Positions 49,424 to 56,406 of a stretch of 56,406 nt of DNA are shown here, piece after piece; positions within the stretch are counted from its first letter, which is position 1, and each line of letters begins with the position of its first letter. The position numbers were made by a program, and so were the translations under genes. The notes under the pieces are model-generated. The model did no database searches. It worked only from the letters and a program-made list of their open reading frames with translations, and had not been told where the DNA came from. Origin of the DNA: Bacteroidaceae bacterium (GTDB lineage Bacteria; Bacteroidota; Bacteroidia; Bacteroidales; Bacteroidaceae); the NCBI GenBank assembly GCA_016286165.1, contig JAEESE010000021.1:1-56406 (forward strand), read 5' to 3'.

Positions 49424-49591
49424 CACACATCGGCACACACCCATTTCCCCATCATCCATACCCCTACAACACGCCGCCCCGCAAGCTCTCATTCGTCTTG
49501 CAGGGCGGCTTCCATTGTCAGCCATTTATTGCTGTTTCTTAGCCGTTAGAGTCGCTTCGCGAGAAATCATTCAAATCCTTCTCACCGCGCC
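49424..49591 (+). repeat. direct repeat copy 2 (terminator plus downstream sequence)
   Basis: About 168 bases closely matching 46859-47051, beginning 46 bases after the end of the coiled-coil frame. It contains the same hairpin terminator at 49473-49509. Confidence 0.85.
49473..49512 (+). terminator. terminator after the coiled-coil remnant
   Basis: GCCGCCCCGCAAG pairs with CTTGCAGGGCGGC, followed by TTCCATT; duplicated from, or with, the terminator at 46909. Confidence 0.75.
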
Positions 49592-49664
49592 GAAGGCGCT
49601 CTCACCCCTCACCGCCAGCGTAGCTGGCTCTCACCCCTTAATGAGCGGCGGCTGTGCCGCCAGC
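49545..49664. repeat. mini-hairpin array 3 with CTCACC spacers
   Basis: Short palindromes TCGCTTCGCGA, GCGCCGAAGGCGC, CCAGCGTAGCTGG and GGCGGCTGTGCCGCC are separated by CTCACC or CTCACCCC. The array ends 2 bases before the stop of the minus-strand gene, the same relation to a 3' end as in arrays 1 and 2. Confidence 0.7.
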
Positions 49665-49666
49665 CA

Positions 49667-50140
49667 TTAAGGTTCATCCTCTTCCACTTCCGGCGTCCAG
49701 TCGGCCGTGGTCTTGCCTTCGTTTTCGGCAGCAAGAGTAGCGGCAACAGCCTTGCGGGTGGGCACCTTGTGGAGCGACACACGCTGCACCATGTCGGCAA
49801 ACTGCTTCGAAGGGCTGAAGTTGACGTTGATGGCCTTGATGTTGGCACTCGTGAACTCGTCCTTCGTCTTGGCACCGGAGCTCTGGGCGGTGAGGAACAG
49901 CTTACCCAGATCACCCAGCTCGATGCGATAGCCGTCGAGCATGAGTTCCTTGGAGCAGCTCACCAACTTCACGATGATGGCGATGATGTCGCCACGGTCG
50001 TACTGACAGCCGTGAGACACCATGTGGTCGGCCAACTCGCTGATGGTCAGCGTACCGCGACTCTGTAGGAAAGCGTAGGCCTTCTTGGCCTCTTCAGGCT
50101 TCTGGGGGTTAGCCAGGAGCACTACTGCATAATCAATCAT
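49667..50140 (-). CDS. HU-like DNA-binding protein
   Basis: A 157-residue protein of the HU/IHF superfamily form found in Bacteroidetes (HU-HIG type). MIDYAVVLLANPQKPEEAKKAYAFLQSRGTLTISELADHM gives the opening; IKAINVNFSPSKQFADMVQRVSL is the conserved C-terminal half. The last 25 residues are acidic (EVEEDEP). Members are nucleoid-associated proteins thought to bend or wrap DNA. It has a good promoter about 205 bases upstream, so a long leader containing three 22-bp direct repeats is expected. Mini-hairpin array 3 follows the stop. Confidence 0.85.
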   Translation of the reverse strand: MIDYAVVLLANPQKPEEAKKAYAFLQSRGTLTISELADHMVSHGCQYDRGDIIAIIVKLVSCSKELMLDGYRIELGDLGKLFLTAQSSGAKTKDEFTSANIKAINVNFSPSKQFADMVQRVSLHKVPTRKAVAATLAAENEGKTTADWTPEVEEDEP

Positions 50141-50221
50141 AATAATACTAGATTTAAGATTAATAAAAGGGTTATTTATCGACTTTCAAGGGGGCTCAGC
50201 ATCTGAGGCGCCTTCAGGTGG

Positions 50222-50289
50222 GACTCTATAGTGTCCGCGCGTACACTCTATAGTCCCTCGCCGTACCCTCTATAGAGTCTTTGCTTGGT
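50222..50289. promoter_or_regulatory. three 22-bp direct repeats starting CTCTATAG
   Basis: CTCTATAG occurs at 50224, 50246 and 50268, exactly 22 bp apart; the bases between are also partly conserved (CTCGCCGTACC against CCGCGCGTACA). GACTCTATAG (50222-50231) and CTATAGAGTC (50270-50279) are a perfect inverted repeat. It lies in the predicted leader of the HU-like gene. An operator or iteron set is possible. Confidence 0.55.
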
Positions 50290-50342
50290 AGCTCATGTTA
50301 TAAGTGTTTTTCACGACAATTTATTCCTTCTTTATTTCGGTA

Positions 50343-50374
50343 CAAAGATAGTGATAATATGTGAAACCACCAAA
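50343..50374 (-). promoter_or_regulatory. promoter of the HU-like gene (TTTG-N20-TATCTTTG)
   Basis: On the minus strand TTTG (50374-50371), 20 bases, then TATCTTTG (50350-50343). Both boxes fit the Bacteroidetes consensus. Confidence 0.75.
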
Positions 50375-50721
50375 TAATATGCAATAAAAATGCACATAAT
50401 TATTAAAAAATTCATCGTTTATCAATGCTGATTCTTAAGCTTCCCTGCCATCTGGTGCACCTTACCCTTGGCTGGGGTAGAACGAACGTAGCAGGGGGGG
50501 ACTTGTGCAAAATTCCACATTGCATTTATTCTTTCTCAGGCAACAGGGTGATGGGGAGACGGAAGAAAGACGCTTGTGTAAAAATATAAATATCTATTAA
50601 TCAGTAATTTAATGGTCATTCTGTCTACACGCAGTACCGCCTACGTCTGAACTACTCGAAAAAAATTGCTTGCAATTTTGAAATTTTGCAACTTTCGTGG
50701 CTCAATATAAGGGAAATGTAT
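50375..50721. other. AT-rich stretch without recognisable genes
   Basis: I see no coding sequence. AATTGCTTGCAATT near 50666 is a short palindrome. Base composition changes here to the AT-rich style of the next gene, which may mark the edge of an acquired segment. Confidence 0.4.
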
Positions 50722-50729
50722 TACCTTTG
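50722..50729 (+). promoter_or_regulatory. -7 promoter element of the AT-rich unknown gene
   Basis: TACCTTTG followed by CAG, 21 bases before the ATG at 50750. No -33 match at the right distance. Confidence 0.55.
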
Positions 50730-50749
50730 CAGAAACAAAAAGACGCTAT

Positions 50750-51568
50750 ATGGATATTCTTGAGTTTAAAGAGTCAAATATATTTGAAATATATGACAAA
50801 TGGATTTCCAATTTGTTAATTAATGACTTTTGTACCCCTGCTTTATATGATGAAGATGGTAATATGCTGTCAGAGGACATTTTTTATGAAAAAGAATATG
50901 AGGATGAAAAAGCAAAAATTCTAAATGCCGCATATTCTACATATAATAATATAGTAGACGGCCGTATTTTTCTTGACCATCCAATTGATTTGTCAACATG
51001 TAAACCAGTTAATCATGCATCCATTGTATGCGATATGATTGATAATTTTGAGAGTTGTAATGAGGCTGCGGTGTTAGGCACGATATATTATATGTTGGTT
51101 TATGACTATCCCAACTATGCTCCTATTTTTAGGAACAAGACATTAAAAATGAGGGCTTATAATGAGTTGTTTACTCGCATATTTGTTAATATTAACTGCA
51201 TTCAAGAATGGTTAAACTTATATGCCTCGCTGAGAAATATAACATCAGTTCTTGAACTCCCTCCAGGTTTGCGGACAGGCGCTGCATTGGTTTACTTGCG
51301 TAAGCTTCAAGAAAAGGGGTTGCTTGACGAAAGCTATAGATTCAATCCGATTGTAAAAAAATGTGCATTCAAGTTCCTCATAGCTCATGATTTATATTTA
51401 CGTGTAGGTTGTACTTATAGTGACTTAGAGAATCATTTTAAAGAAACTAATTTCAGAGATAGTAGGCCATTGGATGCTTTCAAAAATAAAATGAGCGAAC
51501 ATACAGCAGACCAAAGGGAGGTTGAATTATATAATACCATTGAAGACATTTTTGGCTTTTCTCAGTAG
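50750..51568 (+). CDS. hypothetical protein, AT-rich accessory gene
   Basis: A 272-residue soluble protein that I do not recognise. It starts MDILEFKESNIFEIYDKWIS, is predicted mostly helical, and has an aromatic-rich middle (NEAAVLGTIYYMLVYDYPNY). The C-terminal third (KCAFKFLIAHDLYLRVGCTY, then SDLENHFKETNFRD) could hold a helix-turn-helix but this is not convincing. No signal peptide. Codon use is strongly AT-biased compared with the gene blocks on either side, a sign of recent transfer. Its own promoter and a 220-base gap separate it from the downstream replication-type genes. Confidence 0.75.
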   Translation: MDILEFKESNIFEIYDKWISNLLINDFCTPALYDEDGNMLSEDIFYEKEYEDEKAKILNAAYSTYNNIVDGRIFLDHPIDLSTCKPVNHASIVCDMIDNFESCNEAAVLGTIYYMLVYDYPNYAPIFRNKTLKMRAYNELFTRIFVNINCIQEWLNLYASLRNITSVLELPPGLRTGAALVYLRKLQEKGLLDESYRFNPIVKKCAFKFLIAHDLYLRVGCTYSDLENHFKETNFRDSRPLDAFKNKMSEHTADQREVELYNTIEDIFGFSQ

Positions 51569-51791
51569 AAGCAGTCGTCCTGATGACATTTTTGTTGCAA
51601 TTGACTCTATAATCCGAACCAATTACAATTGTAGGAAATTGTAGGAAACCGATATTTTTATTATATCTAATTTTGCGCCGGAATTCAGTTTCCGACGCTT
51701 TTTGTATTGGTGCGGGTCTGGTTCCAAACACCACAATGCAGGCGCCGCTATGTGTAGTCTTATTTATTCATTAATTTATTTCATTAAAGTT

Positions 51792-52064
51792 ATGAAAAGC
51801 ATACTATTTTCTGTGGACTTCGCTGGTCCAATCACCCTCGAAAGATGTGAGGGCATAAAACCCTACCCCGTTCGCAATTTAATGCTTCAAGAACACGGGA
51901 AGTGGAAGTATGAGAGGATTTATTGCAAAGCAAGTTTTGACGATGCCCTTCTTGACCTCCAGAAGGGGGATCTTTTACAAGCAGACCTAGCTTTCTACGT
52001 ATGTAAGAAAAGAGGTAAATGGCACCAGACTGTCCGTATCAGAAACATTGTTAAATTAAATTAG
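51792..52064 (+). CDS. small OB-fold-like protein 1 of the primase-helicase operon
   Basis: A 90-residue protein starting at the ATG at 51792. It begins MKSILFSVDFAGPITLERCE and has a strand pattern of short beta segments ending FYVCKKRGKWHQTVRIRNIV. The layout (strands, a helical break DDALLDLQKGDLLQADL, then strands with Trp-His-Gln-x-Val) resembles small OB-fold single-strand DNA-binding proteins such as the DUF3127 type; this is inference. The next gene begins 10 bases downstream. I reject the longer frame from 51702 because it lacks any conserved feature. Confidence 0.65.
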   Translation: MKSILFSVDFAGPITLERCEGIKPYPVRNLMLQEHGKWKYERIYCKASFDDALLDLQKGDLLQADLAFYVCKKRGKWHQTVRIRNIVKLN

Positions 52065-52074
52065 ATTGATAATA

Positions 52075-52389
52075 ATGATTGAATTACATTTGAAGGTCAT
52101 TAATCTTGGAGAAGCGACCTATCTCCCCGCACCCGAACAGGGTGAACCCGAAGGACTCTTTCGTCGAGTCGTTACTTTCAGAACTATGGAATACGACGAA
52201 ACAGAACGAGACGAAATCATTGCCACCCTATGGGATGACATGGCATTTCTTGATTTGAATATTGGCGATGAACTTCTTGCCACAATTCAATTCAAACGTT
52301 CCTTCGAATACGATGGTTCATCACATCAAATAGCAGATGTTATTGATATTAAAAAATTAACCGAATATGATGATACTATAACATGGTAA
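52075..52389 (+). CDS. small OB-fold-like protein 2 of the primase-helicase operon
   Basis: A 104-residue acidic protein. FRRVVTFRTMEYDETERDEI, LWDDMAFLDLNIGDELLATI and the closing FEYDGSSHQIADVIDIKKL follow the same beta-rich plan as the preceding gene, so the pair may be diverged relatives. A DUF3127-like single-strand-binding role is inferred from shape, not from diagnostic residues. Its stop overlaps the start of the primase-helicase gene by 7 bases, indicating translational coupling. Confidence 0.7.
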   Translation: MIELHLKVINLGEATYLPAPEQGEPEGLFRRVVTFRTMEYDETERDEIIATLWDDMAFLDLNIGDELLATIQFKRSFEYDGSSHQIADVIDIKKLTEYDDTITW

Positions 52390-54860
52390 ATATAATCACT
52401 ATCAATGCGGAGGGTCACAAGGTGGCCTCCCGCATTACTAACAGAGACGAGTATTTTGCAGCCAGAGATACGGCAGCAAATGTGGAAAACTTCCAAAAGG
52501 CACGTGCTGGCGACGACAATGCCAAGCGCAGGTTGGTGCAATTCAACTACAACGACCAGCTGCCTGATGGAGTGCTGGCAGGTTGTCACACGGCAGCTTC
52601 CACCTTCTGTCACGACATTGACTGCCGTGACAAGGAGGAATGCAAGCAAATTTCGGACCGAATACTTTCGATGAAGGAGAAGCTTAACCTATTAGAACTG
52701 TCATTGTCCCCCAACTGGGGCCTCCATGCTGTTTGCCTCAGGGAACTGGGCAAGACCATCTTGGAAAACCAGATCAGCTTTTCACTGCTGACAAGGACCG
52801 AGATGGACTGTAATGCCCACGACCAGCAGCGAATCTTCTTCACTGGCCCCTCCCCAAAAACCATCCTCTTCCTCGACAACCGCATCTTTGAAGAACCTCT
52901 CAGCGTGGAGGAAGGCCAGGAGGAATACCTGCGCATGAAAGAGCGCGAAGAGAAAGGTGAAGAAGAACTCCCTGCGAACTACAAGAAGGGCGAGAAACAC
53001 TACCGCCCTTGGGAACAGACCTCTGAGGACGTAGAGACTCCTAAGAAGGAGGTCTCAACAACCACCGAGAAGGCTGAAACACAGGGCACAGACGCAAACG
53101 TGCCCATGCTCTTTGACCACCCCATGGTGGACTACATCAACACGATGCTGCCCGACGGAGCACCCAAGGGGCAGCGCCACAACACCATGTTGAAGTTGGC
53201 TAACGACCTCATCATCCTGCTCGACAACAACGAGGCACAGGTCAAGCGTGCCCTAATGCAGCTGCCATGGGTGCAGGATGTGGTCAGAGAGAGAGGTGAA
53301 AAAGAACTTGAAAATGTCATCGACTCAGCCAAGAAACTGCTGAAGAAACGTGAGTCTGACAGCTTCTACGCTCCACGCCCCTCTAAGGAGATGCAGCGCA
53401 CCATCGAAGTGCTGACCCGCCAAAAGTACAAGGAGTTGATCAACACCTTCAATCAGCAGTCGGGCAGCAACTCCGATGAGCAGGTGGAGATGCTCACCCG
53501 CATGGGGCAGCATATAGATAAGTTCTGCCGCCACTTCCCCCTGCTGAAGCTCTTCTGCTATGGCCGTAAACCCATCCACTATGTGGCAGCTCTATTTGTG
53601 GGCGGAGGTTTCTCCACTACGCTGATGACACGCTGCTGGTACAGCTTCTATGCAGCTCCAGGGTGCAAATGTCGCCTGAATTCACTGGTTTGCCTCATTG
53701 GCCGTCCAGGCAGCGGCAAGCACTTTGCCGTTGACCTTTACGACCTTCTCATGGAGCCCATAAAGAAAGCTGACCAGAAGCAGATTGACGAGTTGAACGC
53801 TTGGAACGCTGAGCGCGAGAAGAACAACGGAGCCAGCAAAAGCTCTACGGCCAGGCCCTCCAACATCTATCGTTGCCTGCCTCCCGAGACCTCAGCTGCT
53901 GCCATCCGTGAAGCAGAATTCAATGCCAAGGAGGTCATCGATGGCGAAGAGTGGCCGCTGCACGTCAGCATCTTTGACTCTGAGCTCAATCATACCCTCT
54001 CGCAGATGAAGAAGTCCCACATGGATGCCTTCAAGACCCTGTGGCTGAAGAGCTTCCACAATGAGATGGGTGGTGCCCTGCTGAAAACCTCCTCGTCGCC
54101 CGTAGGTGAGTACCCTATCCACTTCAACGCAGTCTATACTGGCACATACGATGCCTTTGCTCAAATCGCCACCGACAGCAGCTACAACAGTGGCACCACT
54201 TCCCGTTTTGCCTGCATCCCCATGGGGCCGTCGGAGTATGAGATGATGGCATACAGGGAGTACACCGACGAGGACCGTAAAGTAGAACAGCAGATACGCG
54301 AGTGGGCGTACAAACTTGATGCCACCATGGGCGAGATTCCGACCTTGGAACTGAGCAAAGCCCTCTACAAATGGACGGCAAGCAAGCTGGCTGAAGCCCG
54401 CGAAGAGCGTTCTGAGGTGCTGGAAGAGTTATGCAAACGCCCGGCATGGGTGGGCATCAACTTCGCCCTGCCTTTCATCGTCAGCCGCCATTGGGGCGAG
54501 ATGGTGGAGGAGGATGGAAAGTTCAAGTGTGGTGCCGGTTTCCACATCGACCGCTATGACATAGCCCTCGCCCTGTTCATCGCCCAGGCTCACTATGACT
54601 TCCAGCAATACTTCTTCTACGAGTTGGGTATGGAACAGCTCAACAAGCAGGCCGAGAAGTTCTCTGGCAGAAAACAGCAATCGCGAACTCAGCTGTGCTT
54701 CAAACGCTTGCCTGAAGTGTTCACCAGTGCTGATGTCATGCGAGAGTATGGCTACGATAATCAAAACTCCGTGAACAGCTGTCTGAAACGGTTGCAGGAT
54801 GACGGGCGTGTCAAGAAGATCCGTTCAGGTGCCGACAAGGGGAAGTATCGTAAGCTGTAA
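52383..54860 (+). CDS. primase-helicase protein (VirE-N/BT4734-like plus DUF3987-like)
   Basis: An 825-residue cytoplasmic protein of the replication type carried by Bacteroidetes mobile elements. The N-terminus (about 50-170) resembles BT4734/VirE-N or primase-like domains, with HDIDC near 76-80 as a possible metal site. A charged linker is at 175-235. Residues about 370-700 form a DUF3987-like ATPase: Walker A IGRPGSGKHF with Lys446, then SIFDSELNHTL (Walker B-like), LWLKSFHNEMGG and GTTSRFACIP. The last 60 residues are a winged helix (FTSADVMREYGYDNQNSVNSCLKRL). It is the third gene of an operon with two small OB-like proteins. The role would be priming and unwinding DNA of the element. 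Confidence 0.8.
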   Translation: MVNIITINAEGHKVASRITNRDEYFAARDTAANVENFQKARAGDDNAKRRLVQFNYNDQLPDGVLAGCHTAASTFCHDIDCRDKEECKQISDRILSMKEKLNLLELSLSPNWGLHAVCLRELGKTILENQISFSLLTRTEMDCNAHDQQRIFFTGPSPKTILFLDNRIFEEPLSVEEGQEEYLRMKEREEKGEEELPANYKKGEKHYRPWEQTSEDVETPKKEVSTTTEKAETQGTDANVPMLFDHPMVDYINTMLPDGAPKGQRHNTMLKLANDLIILLDNNEAQVKRALMQLPWVQDVVRERGEKELENVIDSAKKLLKKRESDSFYAPRPSKEMQRTIEVLTRQKYKELINTFNQQSGSNSDEQVEMLTRMGQHIDKFCRHFPLLKLFCYGRKPIHYVAALFVGGGFSTTLMTRCWYSFYAAPGCKCRLNSLVCLIGRPGSGKHFAVDLYDLLMEPIKKADQKQIDELNAWNAEREKNNGASKSSTARPSNIYRCLPPETSAAAIREAEFNAKEVIDGEEWPLHVSIFDSELNHTLSQMKKSHMDAFKTLWLKSFHNEMGGALLKTSSSPVGEYPIHFNAVYTGTYDAFAQIATDSSYNSGTTSRFACIPMGPSEYEMMAYREYTDEDRKVEQQIREWAYKLDATMGEIPTLELSKALYKWTASKLAEAREERSEVLEELCKRPAWVGINFALPFIVSRHWGEMVEEDGKFKCGAGFHIDRYDIALALFIAQAHYDFQQYFFYELGMEQLNKQAEKFSGRKQQSRTQLCFKRLPEVFTSADVMREYGYDNQNSVNSCLKRLQDDGRVKKIRSGADKGKYRKL

Positions 54861-54998
54861 CCCCAGCTACATTGCAAACGTTCAAAATTGCAAACGCCTT
54901 CCTCTGTTCTAAGTCATGGGGCTGCCCTCCACCGCGAGGCAGCTCCATGTTTTTTATAATTTTTCCCCTATTCTTTATCTTTATATCAAATTAATTAG

Positions 54999-55006
54999 TA
55001 CTTTTG
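54999..55006 (+). promoter_or_regulatory. -7 promoter element of the structured RNA
   Basis: TACTTTTG followed by CAGCG, directly before the predicted RNA. A TTTA-containing stretch lies near -33. Confidence 0.55.
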
Positions 55007-55011
55007 CAGCG

Positions 55012-55210
55012 GATTGGAGCCCCAAACGCTCTTTTCCAAGACATTTTTTGCTCAAATCTCTTAGCCAAACTACCACCTCAGACAAGAGCTGTATGAGCAA
55101 TACAAACACTCGTTGGAGCCACGCTTTCGAGCGTAGACTTCTCCATAGAGTGTTTGAGGCTGTGGTAGGCCTTGGCTAAGAGTATGGCTGAGGTCTGCGC
55201 TCTTTTTATT
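55012..55210 (+). ncRNA. structured non-coding RNA, possibly 6S-like
   Basis: A stand-alone transcript of about 200 nt is predicted. Closing stem CTCTTAGCCAA (55058-55068) pairs with TTGGCTAAGAG (55172-55182); next stem CTACCAC (55070-55076) with GTGGTAG (55162-55168). An asymmetric internal loop of about 26 bases on one side follows, then CAAACACTC (55103-55111) with GAGTGTTTG (55148-55156), then GGAG/CTCC and ACGCT/AGCGT around a small loop. A T-run (CTCTTTTT) ends the region. The rod-like fold with a central bubble is the architecture of 6S RNA; I cannot confirm family membership. Confidence 0.5.
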
Positions 55211-55273
55211 GCCATAACTGAGGTACATATTCAGCCATAGTAGATGGATTGTAAAAGTGTAAAACAGACTATT

Positions 55274-55675
55274 ATGAAAAAGATATTCGTATTATTTATG
55301 TTGGCGCTGCTGCCTGTGGTGGCGTGGGCTGATGACAGTGGTACTTGCGGCGAAAATCTGACTTGGACGTATGAAGATGCTACAAAAACCCTGGAGATTA
55401 GCGGGACAGGAGAAATGGAAGATTTTTATGATGACGGCTATCAACCATGGTTCAATTTTCGATCGTATATTAAAATAATTATTATTAATGACGGCATAAC
55501 GAGCATTGGTATGGGTGCATTTACTGACTGTACATCCTTAGTATCCGCAAGTATCCCTAACAGTGTTTCAAGTATTGGATCTGGTGCATTTTCCAATTGT
55601 TATGACCTCACCTCCATTGAGATCCCAAATAGTGTTACCAGCATTAAAGAATGGACATTTTCATATTGTATTTAG
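55274..55675 (+). pseudogene. truncated BspA-type leucine-rich-repeat protein
   Basis: A 133-residue exported protein starting at the ATG at 55274 with signal peptide MKKIFVLFMLALLPVVAWA. GTCGENLTWTYEDATKTLEI and SGTGEMEDF are the usual opening of BspA-like surface proteins. Then come only two and a half LRR_5 repeats (ITSIGMGAFTDCTSLVSASI, PNSVSSIGSGAFSNCYDLTSIEI) and it stops in the middle of the third, after FSYCI. Relatives have many more repeats, so this is probably a broken gene, though a short product could still be made. Confidence 0.65.
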
Positions 55676-55767
55676 AGACCTCTAAACAACCACAAACAAT
55701 GGAAAACACATAGAGATAAACCTCTGTATATCAACTACTTTTAGATTTTAACACTTCGAACTTGCTT

Positions 55768-55799
55768 TTTGGTGGTTCTCAAAAATCCGCTTATCTTTG
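55768..55799 (+). promoter_or_regulatory. promoter (TTTG-N20-TATCTTTG) upstream of the repeat cluster and HTH gene
   Basis: TTTG at 55768-55771, 20 bases, then TATCTTTG at 55792-55799. It is a close match to consensus. The HTH gene starts 249 bases downstream. Confidence 0.75.
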
Positions 55800-55850
55800 C
55801 AACGCATTTCTACCGCGGAGAATTTTGAGGGCTTTTATTTTGCCATTTCG

Positions 55851-55896
55851 TGGACAGGGTTGACAAAGGTTGACAAGAGTGGACAACGGTTGACTG
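55851..55896. repeat. iteron-like 10-bp direct repeats (TGACAAnGGT)
   Basis: Consecutive 10-mers TGGACAGGGT, TGACAAAGGT, TGACAAGAGT, GGACAACGGT and TGACTGATGA lie head to tail from 55851. Further TTGACA-like words are at 55960 and 55980. They lie between the promoter and the HTH gene. Confidence 0.6.
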
Positions 55897-56048
55897 ATGA
55901 ACGAGAGGGAAAAGAGCAAGGAAGTGACCTCATTTGAAGAACGTGACATCGTGGAATGAGTTGACAATGGGTGCCGATGATTGACGAAAGTTCACTCCGT
56001 GGCGGTTTGCATGAAATTGATTGTAAAACCACATAAAAAAGGAGTCAA

Positions 56049-56406
56049 ATGAGAAAGACAAGAAAATGCGCCTTCTGCGGCAAGGAGTTCACTTGTAACA
56101 GCGGTTCGCAGAGGTATTGCTCAGAACAATGTGCCGAGGCGGCAAAGGCTCAGCGCAAGAAGAAACAGCAGGACTTTTTGAAGGCAGTCCAGCCTGTTAT
56201 AGACATCGCCAGCCAGGAGTATCTTACATTCTCCAAGGCTGCCATCCTCATGGGGTGTTCCCGCCAGTACGTTTACAAATTGGTAAACGAGGGTAAACTT
56301 CCTGCATCCCGAATCAGCAGCCGGATGGCATTCATCCGCAAGGCAGACATTGAAAAGATGCTTGCAGGAAATCCTTATCATCGTGTCTTGCCAACATCCA
56401 AACCTA
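56049..56406 (+). CDS. zinc-finger plus excisionase-type HTH protein (3' end beyond window)
   Basis: At least 119 codons, open to the end of the window. The N-terminus has two Cys pairs (CAFCGKEF and YCSEQC at about 7-33), a small zinc-binding module. A basic linker (KAQRKKKQQD) leads to a helix-turn-helix of the excisionase/HTH_17 type: YLTFSKAAILMGCSRQYVYK, then LVNEGKLPASRIS and FIRKADIEKML. Proteins of this kind in Bacteroidetes mobile elements usually lie beside an integrase and control excision. Whether an integrase follows cannot be seen. Confidence 0.75.
   Translation, partial: MRKTRKCAFCGKEFTCNSGSQRYCSEQCAEAAKAQRKKKQQDFLKAVQPVIDIASQEYLTFSKAAILMGCSRQYVYKLVNEGKLPASRISSRMAFIRKADIEKMLAGNPYHRVLPTSKP

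Noticed and set aside
54916..55179. 87-residue reading frame over the structured RNA
   Set aside because: It reads through the stems of the predicted RNA, has no conserved features and no start signal; complementarity explains the region better.

Overview
The window is chromosomal DNA from a member of the Bacteroidales, most likely Prevotellaceae or a close relative. The support is: many sigma-ABfr-type promoters (TTTG, 19-21 bases, TAnnTTTG); Bacteroidetes-specific families (DUF2851, DUF4290, PCMD lipoprotein, HU-like protein); type IX secretion genes porU and porV with a probable cargo protein; a MurA with Asp in place of the usual active-site Cys; and a primase-helicase protein of the VirE-N/DUF3987 kind. 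Most genes look GC-rich. A few islands are clearly AT-rich and look acquired: about 20.6-23.0 kb, the four-helix-bundle cassette at 33.0-33.5 kb, and 50.7-51.7 kb.

Layout. 0-7 kb: DUF2851 protein, DprA, the NhaA antiporter between two arrays of tiny hairpins, two glycosyltransferases, tRNA-Leu(TAA). 7-15.5 kb: VanX-like dipeptidase, outer-membrane barrels, folP-cdaA (folate and c-di-AMP), a secreted cyclophilin, a PCMD lipoprotein and alkaline phosphatase. 15.7-19.6 kb: a DUF1080/HEAT protein with a Gfo/Idh/MocA oxidoreductase, which fits a 3-keto-glycoside pathway. 19.6-23.7 kb: a repeat-dense stretch in which inverted copies of a long repeat bracket a T9SS-type secreted protein and a 61-residue protein. 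23.7-34 kb: a leucine-rich-repeat/dockerin protein, a fumarylacetoacetase-like enzyme, porU-porV, the four-helix-bundle cassette and ispF. 34-45.9 kb: a housekeeping block (tsaB, DUF4290, murA, rimM, dxr, rseP on the minus strand; a GH92 mannosidase fused to a metallopeptidase, then yicC, gmk, nadD on the plus strand). 45.9-50.4 kb: a surface lipoprotein, GH20 hexosaminidase, a coiled-coil gene remnant and an HU-like protein. 50.7-56.4 kb: an accessory region with an unknown AT-rich gene, two small OB-like proteins, a primase-helicase, a structured RNA that may be 6S-like, a BspA fragment and an excisionase-type regulator cut by the window end.

The most unusual feature is the intergenic DNA. 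At least four repeat families occupy the gaps: (i) an AATTCG-rich element with terminal inverted repeats, one copy of which has an apparent 8-bp target duplication and an empty-site comparison inside this same window; (ii) a GGAGTTAAA / GACGATA inverted-repeat family, one member of which encloses a four-helix-bundle gene; (iii) hairpin arrays spaced by GGTTAG or CTCACC around a shared centre; (iv) a roughly 400-bp repeat present in two inverted copies. Repeat sequence also appears to have been absorbed into the N-terminal coding parts of three secreted proteins (PorU, the DUF1080 protein, GH20).

All calls were made by reading sequence and translations. No homology search, RNA folding or expression data were available, so family names rest on recognised motifs and repeat families on alignment by eye.
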